17,951 nucleotides of DNA from Bacteroidaceae bacterium (GTDB lineage: Bacteria; Bacteroidota; Bacteroidia; Bacteroidales; Bacteroidaceae): positions 1-17,951 of the forward strand of contig JAFZUB010000032.1 in the NCBI GenBank assembly GCA_017618515.1. The letters run 5' to 3'. Made by a program: the position numbers and the translations under genes. Below are positions 7,447 to 13,598 of this stretch, in pieces; position 1 is the stretch's first letter; each line of letters begins with the position of its first letter. Under the pieces are notes generated by a model. That model was given only the letters and a program-made list of their open reading frames with translations, did no database searches and was not told the origin of the DNA.

Positions 7447-7870
7447 CCTCATTGTTCAGCATTTTCTTGCCAGAGAAGTAGGCGATAAGCATGCCGAGTC
7501 CGGTGGCAAGGCAAGCTGCACACATTACTCCCAGGGCGGCAATGTCACCAGGGGCGTAGTTGCCGTAGCTTACCCAAGCAATTATGGTGATAAGCAATGC
7601 CACACCGAGGAGGGTCATAGTGCTGCCCCACATCATTTCTCCATGCAGCTTGCGCAGCATCTTTTCCCTGAAAGTGGGCTGCGGTGGAGTAATCTGTTTT
7701 AGGATTTCCTCCATGTTGCCAATGTCGGGATTCTTCTCAATGGCTGCCAAAATGATTTCGGTACGGCGGTTGGTGTTATTCTTCTTGTTCTGCATGATAA
7801 TCCATACAATAATGATTGGCAGAACGACGCATATGCCAATAGGCACAATTGCTGCTATTAATTCTTTCAT
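7427..7870 (-). CDS. DUF6249-like three-helix membrane protein
   Basis: This 147-residue protein resembles the Bacteroidetes DUF6249 family as I remember it, with the start MKELIAAIVPIGICVVLPII and a following NRRTEIILAAIEKNPD motif. Membrane helices are predicted by eye at about residues 5-26, 82-101 and 110-131. Residues 27-80 form a charged, probably cytoplasmic helical segment. Function is unknown; in this order, DUF6249 - ECF sigma - small membrane protein, it is likely part of the sensing or control of the sigma factor. It is the first gene of the cassette and has a 66-base leader downstream of a candidate ECF-type promoter. The family name is from memory and the topology is inferred. 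Confidence 0.78.
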   Translation of the reverse strand: MKELIAAIVPIGICVVLPIIIVWIIMQNKKNNTNRRTEIILAAIEKNPDIGNMEEILKQITPPQPTFREKMLRKLHGEMMWGSTMTLLGVALLITIIAWVSYGNYAPGDIAALGVMCAACLATGLGMLIAYFSGKKMLNNEVKEQGD

Positions 7871-7892
7871 ATCTGTAGTATTTTTGAGTTGT

Positions 7893-7920
7893 TATTGTTT
7901 ATTGTTTATCGTTTATTGTT
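7893..7920 (-). repeat. Four tandem heptamers in the leader of the sigma cassette
   Basis: On the minus strand 7920-7893 reads AACAATA, AACGATA, AACAATA, AACAATA. It lies in the 5' leader between the candidate promoter and the DUF6249 ATG. The A-rich sequence is unstructured and would be a plausible ribosome-loading leader in this phylum. Confidence 0.75.
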
Positions 7921-7936
7921 TTGAGCTTGCTCATAT

Positions 7937-7967
7937 ATATAACGCAGACGGCGGTCAAAAAGTGACA
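7937..7967 (-). promoter_or_regulatory. Candidate ECF-type promoter for the sigma cassette
   Basis: Minus strand TGTCAC (7967-7962) and CGTTATAT (7944-7937) are 17 bases apart, a spacing typical of ECF promoters, and both boxes have the GC-start/AT-end character of ECF elements. No TAnnTTTG box is seen in the same gap. It lies 67 bases before the DUF6249 ATG and overlaps a long hairpin. Autoregulation by the encoded sigma factor is an inference from position. Confidence 0.45.
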
Positions 7968-7998
7968 TGGTTGGTGTCATTTTTTTTGGTCGTCTGCG
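7943..7998. repeat. 56-base imperfect inverted repeat upstream of the sigma cassette
   Basis: CGCAGACG (7943-7950) and CGTCTGCG (7991-7998) are perfect 8-bp inverted arms. Nested inside are A5/T5 tracts and a second pair, TGACA (7963-7967) and TGTCA (7975-7979), around a 7-base loop. The inner stem is flanked by T-runs on both strands, so it could also be a weak bidirectional terminator after protein B. The rest of the gap between 7871 and 8033 holds only the leader repeat and no other recognisable element. Confidence 0.65.
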
Positions 7999-8033
7999 GA
8001 GGGTGTGTCCCGAAAAGCTTGCAGGGAGCTCGC

Positions 8034-9758
8034 TTATTCGTTCAGATAGGTGTTTTTGCGGTCGTAGGCGGGCCGGTTAACTTCCTGTGAAAGCTGGCTG
8101 GTGTCGCATGGTTTTATTTCCTGCATGCCGTCGGGGGTGACGGTTATCATGTGCCCGGGTTTCAGAGTTTGTTTTTGTCCGCCGAAGGTGCTGAGTACTT
8201 CTGCACTTCCACTAAGGATGGTGGCTCTGGATGACCTGCCGTCTTCTTCCATTCCGATTACAATGCTTCCCTTGGGAAAGATTACACAGTTGGTCAACTG
8301 GAAGGATGGCACGTTGCTGCCACTGTGGTAGTTGGCTATTAGGTGCCCTTTGTTCAGATGCCATCGTTCTTTGCCGTTGCTCATAAGTTCTATGCGTGCT
8401 GTTGTGTTCTGGCGGATTATGATGCATTCTTCTGCATCGTCGTGGTTGAGCCATACCTGTGAGTGGCGGCTTGTGCGTATGCAGTCGTCGCAGTAGATTA
8501 TATCTAATGGTGTGAGCTTGGCGTATCGATTGTCGTTTTCTTGTATGCATTTTTGCTGGACAGTGCCAATGGCTTCTTGCACTTCATAGAAACTGTAGGG
8601 CTGTTGGCACTTGGGGCAGTATTCGTCATCGGCTATTTCGTCCCACTTGAAAGTCTTGGTGGGGGTAGCGCGTGTCGTGGTCTTGGTTGTTGGCGGTGGT
8701 GAGGAGGCGGTTGTGGAAGCTACGGCTGTGGAGTTGGACGATATGGCGTAGTCGGGTATTTTGTCCTCTACATAGAGGTTGGCCGTGAGATTGATGGTGC
8801 TTTCTATGCCTTGGGCGGGTATTTGGTAATAGAGGTGTGCGTAGACGACTTCTGCATCGGAGGGCACGGTGTATGTATTTGATGTCTGGTCGGTGACTTT
8901 TGTCTGTATCATGCGGCCTGCATTGCTGAATCTGGGTACAGAGCCTCTCTTGAGGTATTCGAAGGAGATGTTGAGACGTGGTGAGTTGGGGCCTGATTCT
9001 TTGAGCATATCAACGCTGATTGTTTGTCCGGGCTTGACGATGCCTCTGATTACCTGGTGATAGTCGGTGACGGAGTTGGTGACGAGTTCGGCTTTGTCCT
9101 TGAGTTTGATTTCAGGACCGCTGATGGTGTACTTCATGGTGTGGCCGTTGTGGCTGATGCGGTCGGTGTATTTCTTGCCGGAGCCTACTGCGGTCTGCTT
9201 GTTGCCTGTGTTGGAGGGCTGTGGGGCAGTGGTGCGCTTTACTACCTTCCATGTGGAGTGGCATTCGAGTCTGTCTTTAGGGCCTTGGCATGAGAGTATT
9301 ATGGTTATTTGCTCGGCCTCAGCGGGTACTGTCAGTGTGGTGCCAACCGAGCCGTTGTCTTCCTTGGTTGCTTTTATGTAGTCGGATTCACCGGCCTTGC
9401 GGATTAGAATGGTCATCTTCATGTCTTTGTTTTTGTCGGTGCGGCCTGTCAGTTTTAGGGCAGTGTCCTTGATTTTGCCGAGGATATTGCCCTTCTTGGC
9501 TTGGCGGTCGGTTGCCAACTTGCGGCATGATGCACTGAAGCTGGCACCAGCTTCTACCTCGCCTTCGATGCTCACTCCCATGATTGTCACGGGGGCGCCC
9601 CCTATGTGGTGGTCGTCTTTGTCGGTTACAATGCCTCCGGAGAGGGTGTACTCCATTTTCAGTCCGTGGCGCTCGAGGGTGCCCTTGTAGCTGTCAGCCC
9701 AGGCATGTGATGCTGTTAGCAGGAGGGCGGTGGTTAGTAGGTACAGTGTCTTTTTCAT
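8034..9758 (-). CDS. Secreted protein B: paralogue of A, with an intact double CxxC zinc ribbon
   Basis: Family not recognised. It has 574 residues with a Sec signal peptide (MKKTLYLLTTALLLTASHAWA, cleavage near residue 21). The first beta-type module spans ~24-174 and has a ~35-residue insertion relative to protein A. The second spans ~197-330 and is the best-conserved part (ISHNGHTMKYTISGPEIKLK, RLNISFEYLKRGSVP, DAEVVYAHLYYQIPA). A Ser/Thr/Pro-rich linker covers ~340-368. A zinc-ribbon-like segment follows with CPKC at 381-384, Cys404 and CDDC at 423-426. A FecR-like C-terminal domain spans ~441-545 (LSGSAEVLSTFGGQKQTLKP). The start at 9758 is set by the signal peptide and by a -7 box 23 bases upstream; the longer open frame upstream has no signal-peptide character. 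B is transcribed toward the sigma cassette, with 163 bases between. Confidence 0.82.
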   Translation of the reverse strand: MKKTLYLLTTALLLTASHAWADSYKGTLERHGLKMEYTLSGGIVTDKDDHHIGGAPVTIMGVSIEGEVEAGASFSASCRKLATDRQAKKGNILGKIKDTALKLTGRTDKNKDMKMTILIRKAGESDYIKATKEDNGSVGTTLTVPAEAEQITIILSCQGPKDRLECHSTWKVVKRTTAPQPSNTGNKQTAVGSGKKYTDRISHNGHTMKYTISGPEIKLKDKAELVTNSVTDYHQVIRGIVKPGQTISVDMLKESGPNSPRLNISFEYLKRGSVPRFSNAGRMIQTKVTDQTSNTYTVPSDAEVVYAHLYYQIPAQGIESTINLTANLYVEDKIPDYAISSNSTAVASTTASSPPPTTKTTTRATPTKTFKWDEIADDEYCPKCQQPYSFYEVQEAIGTVQQKCIQENDNRYAKLTPLDIIYCDDCIRTSRHSQVWLNHDDAEECIIIRQNTTARIELMSNGKERWHLNKGHLIANYHSGSNVPSFQLTNCVIFPKGSIVIGMEEDGRSSRATILSGSAEVLSTFGGQKQTLKPGHMITVTPDGMQEIKPCDTSQLSQEVNRPAYDRKNTYLNE

Positions 9759-9781
9759 AGCGGTATGTATTTTTACTGTGG

Positions 9782-9789
9782 CAAAGATA
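9782..9789 (-). promoter_or_regulatory. Candidate -7 element for secreted protein B
   Basis: Minus strand TATCTTTG (9789-9782), identical to the -7 box of protein A, lies 23 bases upstream of the chosen ATG. No TTTG is found at the expected -33 position. Confidence 0.55.
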
Positions 9790-9849
9790 CAACAAATGGG
9801 CGAGATGTCGGATATATAGGAGGGAAAAAAGCAATCCTTTGAATTTGGC

Positions 9850-9872
9850 GATACCGATACGATATAAGTATC
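9850..9872. promoter_or_regulatory. Dyad in the divergent gap between protein B and the nan operon
   Basis: GATAC occurs at 9850-9854 and 9856-9860, and its complement GTATC at 9868-9872, with a 7-base spacer from the second copy. The dyad lies in the 268-base divergent promoter region and could be a binding site for a regulator of either side. No such regulator gene is in the window. Confidence 0.3.
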
Positions 9873-9905
9873 AGACTTTTCATGATAACTCTTATCTTTA
9901 ATTCT

Positions 9906-9940
9906 ACCATTGACCATTGAGAATTGACCATTGAGAATTG
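9906..9940. repeat. 14-bp tandem repeat (2.5 copies) in the divergent gap
   Basis: ACCATTGAGAATTG occurs at 9913-9926 and again at 9927-9940, preceded by a half copy ACCATTG at 9906-9912. It is noncoding, AT-rich and located about 90 bases before nanA. Confidence 0.85.
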
Positions 9941-9984
9941 TTAAATAGATAATATAATAATCTTTTTGGTGGTGTGTTTCATTT

Positions 9985-10000
9985 TAATTTCGTAAATTCG
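9985..10000 (+). promoter_or_regulatory. Weak candidate -7 elements for the nan operon
   Basis: TAATTTCG (9985-9992) and TAAATTCG (9993-10000) each differ from TAnnTTTG by one base. The nearest TTTG (9965-9968) is 16 or 24 bases upstream, outside the usual 19-21. The position, 27-42 bases before the nanA ATG, is right for a promoter, but the match is imperfect. Confidence 0.3.
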
Positions 10001-10026
10001 CCACAGAATTTAAATCTAATATCGAT

Positions 10027-10968
10027 ATGGAAAGAATCATTGGTCTTATTGATGCGCCGTTTACACCGATGTATGCTGACGGCACTGTGAATTACGAGAT
10101 TATCCCTGACTATGCCGAGATGCTGGCTCGCAACGGCCTGAAGGGTGTGTTTGTCAACGGTTCCTCAGGAGAGGGCTACATGCTCACCGAGCATGAGCGT
10201 ATGAGTATTGCCGAGACTTGGGTGAGGGCTGCTCGCAAAGTCACGACAACTAATGGCGAGCCTTTCAAGGTGATAGTACACGTGGGCAGCTGCTGTGTCA
10301 AGAGTAGCCGTCTGCTGGCTGAGCACGCCCAGAAGATTGGCGCGTGGGGTATAGGCGCCATGGCTCCTCCGTTCCCGAAAATCAGTAGGGTGGAGGAACT
10401 GGTGAAGTATTGTGAGGAGATTGCCTGCGGTGCATCGCAGCTGCCGTTCTATTTCTATCATATCCCAGCCTTCAATGGTGCGTTTCTCTCGATGTATGAT
10501 TTTTTGAAGGCCGTGGATGAGAGTGGACGCATTCCCAATCTCGCTGGTATCAAATACACATTCGAGAGCCTCTATGAATACAATCGCTGTCGTCGCTACA
10601 AGGACGGCAAGTACGATATGCTCCATGGTCAGGATGAGACGATTCTCCCGAGTCTTGCCATGGGCGGTGCGCAGGGCGGTATAGGTGGCACGACTAACTA
10701 TAACGGACGAGTGCTCACGGGTATCATCGACGCGTGGACTCAGGGCGATCTGGAGGCAGCTCGTCGCCTGCAGAACTATGCGCAGGATGTGATAGACGTG
10801 ATTTGCTGTTTCCGCGGCAACATCGTGGGCGGCAAGCGCATAATGAAACTGATTGGTTACGATATGGGCCCCAACCGTACTCCTTTCCAGAATATGACGG
10901 ACGAGGAGGAGGCCCTTCTTAAGCAGAAGCTGGAGGATATTGACTTCTTTAATCATTGCAATAAATAA
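10027..10968 (+). CDS. nanA: N-acetylneuraminate lyase
   Basis: This cytoplasmic TIM-barrel aldolase cleaves N-acetylneuraminate to N-acetylmannosamine and pyruvate through a Schiff base. It has 313 residues, normal for the DHDPS/NAL family. Key features are the pyruvate-binding loop GSSGEG (45-50; GSTGE in E. coli), the catalytic tyrosine Tyr144 in FYFYHIPAF, and the Schiff-base Lys176 in LAGIKYTF. The YHIP form is closer to the vertebrate and Bacteroidetes lyases than to E. coli. It is the first gene of a five-gene plus-strand run, and the downstream mutarotase/transporter, epimerase and anomerase support the assignment over a dihydrodipicolinate synthase. A 10-bp palindrome ATATCGATAT overlaps the start codon. 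The stop codon lies inside an octamer repeat leading to the next gene. Confidence 0.95.
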   Translation: MERIIGLIDAPFTPMYADGTVNYEIIPDYAEMLARNGLKGVFVNGSSGEGYMLTEHERMSIAETWVRAARKVTTTNGEPFKVIVHVGSCCVKSSRLLAEHAQKIGAWGIGAMAPPFPKISRVEELVKYCEEIACGASQLPFYFYHIPAFNGAFLSMYDFLKAVDESGRIPNLAGIKYTFESLYEYNRCRRYKDGKYDMLHGQDETILPSLAMGGAQGGIGGTTNYNGRVLTGIIDAWTQGDLEAARRLQNYAQDVIDVICCFRGNIVGGKRIMKLIGYDMGPNRTPFQNMTDEEEALLKQKLEDIDFFNHCNK

Positions 10969-10980
10969 GGAGATAAGGAG
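10965..10980 (+). repeat. Tandem octamer ATAAGGAG x2 at the nanA / transporter junction
   Basis: ATAAGGAG at 10965-10972 and 10973-10980 are identical and adjacent; the first contains the nanA stop codon (10966-10968). The second places an AAGGAG 13 bases before the ATG at 10994, a possible Shine-Dalgarno element. Confidence 0.75.
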
Positions 10981-10993
10981 TAAGTAGATTTCC

Positions 10994-13591
10994 ATGAAAA
11001 TAATTCGATATGTTTTAGTCGCCATCTGCGCGTTGTTGTGCCTTGGCGTTACGGCAGAAGACAGGACGTTTAATACTGCCACGTTTAGCAAGTTGCCGCA
11101 ACTGCAGGTGAATGGCGACCAAGGTGTTTCAGCACCGTTCGCCGGCATTAGCAATGGCTATGTGCTTGTGGCGGGTGGCTGCAACTTTCCCGATACGCCT
11201 GCCGCCGAGGGTGGCAAGAAGTGTTTCTACAACGATGTGTATGCGTTGGACGGCCAACGGTCAGCGGCCGATGGCCAATGGCAGAAAGTTGGCGCACTTG
11301 CCGACAGCGCAGCGTACGGAGTGAGCGTCACTGTGCCAGAAGGCGTGGTGATGGTCGGCGGTACTAACGGTAGCAAGAGTCTTGCGACAGCCGCGCTGCT
11401 GAGCTATAATGGCGGCAAAGTGACAGTGAAACCGCTGCCCCCGCTGCCTGTTGCTCTCGATAATATGGCGGGAGCTTACGGCAATGGCTTTATCTATGTG
11501 GCGGGTGGCCAGACTGACGGCCAGCCTGCCAACAAGGCTTTCCGCATGAAATGGCCCGACGGCAAGCAATGGGAAGCGCTGCCGGACTTCCCCGGCAAGC
11601 CTAGATTGCAGCCTGTGGCTGCGGTGCAGAACGGCACCGAGAGAGCCATGTTCTATCTGCTTGGCGGCTATAGTGCCGAGGGCACCAATGGCAACGGTGT
11701 ATGTTACGACCCTCTCTACAACAAATGGAGCGAGACCTCGGAAATTGTAGTAGCTGGTGAACCTGTGGCCTTGGTCGGAGCTGCGGCAGTCAATTCGGGC
11801 ACTTCGTTCATCGTCTGTGTGGGCGGCGTAAATAAGAGCATTTTCGATCAAGCACTACGTGAGCCGCAGCCCGACTACATGACGCACGAGCCTGCGTGGT
11901 ATAAATTCCGCTCCACCTTATTAATATATAATACCATCACTAATGCGTGGAGCGAGCTGGAGGGCGACTCCGCCCTCGCCCGAGCCGGCGCTGCCGTGGT
12001 GGACTATTCCGTGGGAGGCAAGCACCAGTGGCTTGTCATCAACGGTGAGAGCAAGCCGGGTGTGCGCTCAGCCGACGCTGCAAGCGTGAGCGTGGACTAT
12101 GACGCGAGCTTTGGCTGGCTCAACTGGGCGGTACTGATTGTCTATCTGCTGGCGATGCTCGCGCTGGGTTTCTACTTCATGCATCGCGAGAAGAACAGCG
12201 ACGACTTCTTCACTGGCGGTGGCCGCATACCTTGGTGGGCTGCCGGAATGAGTATCTTTGCCACCATGCTCAGTGCAATCACTTACATGTCTATCCCTGC
12301 CAAGGCTTACGCCACTGACTGGAAGTACTATCCGATGCAGATATTTATCCTTCTGGTGGCTTTCCCGGTAATTACCTACTTCCTGCCGTTCTTCCGCAGA
12401 CTGAAGATAACTACCGCCTACGCCTATCTGGAGCAGCGTTTCTGCTACGGAGTGAGGGCGATGGCGAGCGCGCTGTTCATCATCTTCATGGTGGCGCGAA
12501 TGGCTTTGGTGCTGTTCCTGCCTTCGCTGGCGATGTCAGCGGTGACGGGCATCGACATCTTTGTGTGCATCATCTTGATGTCGGTTATCACCATTGCCTA
12601 CTGCACCATGGGCGGTATGGAGGCCGTGGTGTGGGGCGACGTTGTGCAAGGCTTCATCTTGATTGGAGGCGCGTTGCTGGCAGCGATATTCCTTGTTACA
12701 CAGACCGAGGGCGGAGCCTCCGGCTTCTGGGACATAGGCATGGCGAACGACAAGTTTGTGCTCTTTGACTTTACATTCGACTTCCGCTCCGCTACATTCT
12801 GGGTGATTGTGCTCGGCGGATTGGCCAACAATCTCATTTCCTACACCTCCGACCAAACGGTGATACAGCGCTATATGACTACCAGCAGCGAGAAGGCTGC
12901 TTCGCGCTCCATCATCACCAACGGTTTCCTGAGCATATTTGTCAGCATCATCTTCTACACCATAGGTACGGGTCTTTACACATTCTTCAAGACTCACCCT
13001 GCTTCCATTGACATCACGATGCAGAAGACGGACGCCATATTCCCGTTCTTTATGATGAGCCAGCTGCCCGCGGGCTTGGCCGGACTGCTTATTGCTGCGC
13101 TCTTCGCAGCTACGATGAGCACCATCTCCAGCAATATCAACTCCATATCTACTGCTTTCACGATGGATATGTATAAGAAGATGCGTCCGCAAATCACTGA
13201 CAAGAAGACTCTGAGCGTAGCCCGTTGGGCGGGAATCGTGGCGGGCCTTATCGGCACGCTCATCGCCATAGTCATGGCTGTGACGGACATACAGTCGCTG
13301 CTCGACTATTTCAACACAATTCTCGGTCTGTTGACGGGCGCTATCGGCGGACTGTTTATCATGGGTATCTTCTTCAAGCGCATCAATGCCACCACCTCGC
13401 TCATTGGTTTCATTGCCGGCACGCTGGCGGTGTTCTACATGAACTATTTCACAGACGCCAACTTCCTGTTGTTCGGCTTCATCAGCATGTTCGTCTCGGT
13501 GGTTGTTGCGCTCATCCTCTCCCTCTTCTCTCGCAACAAGAAGGACATCAAGGGACTAACATGGAAAACTCTCGAACCTGAAAAAGAATAA
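10994..13591 (+). CDS. Kelch mutarotase fused to a sodium:solute symporter (sialic acid importer)
   Basis: This 865-residue fusion has a signal sequence at residues 1-21 (MKIIRYVLVAICALLCLGVT then A). Residues ~25-365 form a kelch beta-propeller with repeats such as YVLVAGGCNFPD, GVVMVGGTNG, GFIYVAGGQTDG and FYLLGGYSAEGTNG, matching the NanM/YjhT sialic acid mutarotase group (probably the cyclically permuted subfamily). From ~376 to 850 lies a sodium:solute symporter of the SSS family with about 13 helices (LNWAVLIVYLLAMLALGFYF, SDDFFTGGGRIPWWAAGMS, ATMSTISSNINSIS). The arrangement puts the propeller in the periplasm next to the import pore, so anomer equilibration and Na+-coupled uptake would be physically linked. 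It is 25 bases after nanA and 7 before the epimerase. Substrate specificity is inferred from neighbours and the kelch domain. Confidence 0.9.
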   Translation: MKIIRYVLVAICALLCLGVTAEDRTFNTATFSKLPQLQVNGDQGVSAPFAGISNGYVLVAGGCNFPDTPAAEGGKKCFYNDVYALDGQRSAADGQWQKVGALADSAAYGVSVTVPEGVVMVGGTNGSKSLATAALLSYNGGKVTVKPLPPLPVALDNMAGAYGNGFIYVAGGQTDGQPANKAFRMKWPDGKQWEALPDFPGKPRLQPVAAVQNGTERAMFYLLGGYSAEGTNGNGVCYDPLYNKWSETSEIVVAGEPVALVGAAAVNSGTSFIVCVGGVNKSIFDQALREPQPDYMTHEPAWYKFRSTLLIYNTITNAWSELEGDSALARAGAAVVDYSVGGKHQWLVINGESKPGVRSADAASVSVDYDASFGWLNWAVLIVYLLAMLALGFYFMHREKNSDDFFTGGGRIPWWAAGMSIFATMLSAITYMSIPAKAYATDWKYYPMQIFILLVAFPVITYFLPFFRRLKITTAYAYLEQRFCYGVRAMASALFIIFMVARMALVLFLPSLAMSAVTGIDIFVCIILMSVITIAYCTMGGMEAVVWGDVVQGFILIGGALLAAIFLVTQTEGGASGFWDIGMANDKFVLFDFTFDFRSATFWVIVLGGLANNLISYTSDQTVIQRYMTTSSEKAASRSIITNGFLSIFVSIIFYTIGTGLYTFFKTHPASIDITMQKTDAIFPFFMMSQLPAGLAGLLIAALFAATMSTISSNINSISTAFTMDMYKKMRPQITDKKTLSVARWAGIVAGLIGTLIAIVMAVTDIQSLLDYFNTILGLLTGAIGGLFIMGIFFKRINATTSLIGFIAGTLAVFYMNYFTDANFLLFGFISMFVSVVVALILSLFSRNKKDIKGLTWKTLEPEKE

Positions 13592-13598
13592 GAATATT

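Noticed and set aside
7943..7998. Mobile element terminal inverted repeats
   Set aside because: The arms are 8 bp and only 40 bases apart, with no transposase or target duplication; a hairpin or operator is more likely.
9759..9917. Longer N-terminus for protein B (53 extra residues)
   Set aside because: The extension covers the -7 promoter box and part of the noncoding 14-bp tandem repeat, and would bury the clear signal peptide at MKKTLYLL.
10165..11154. 329-codon minus-strand open frame over nanA
   Set aside because: Antisense to nanA with its catalytic motifs intact on the plus strand; no start context or domain supports it.
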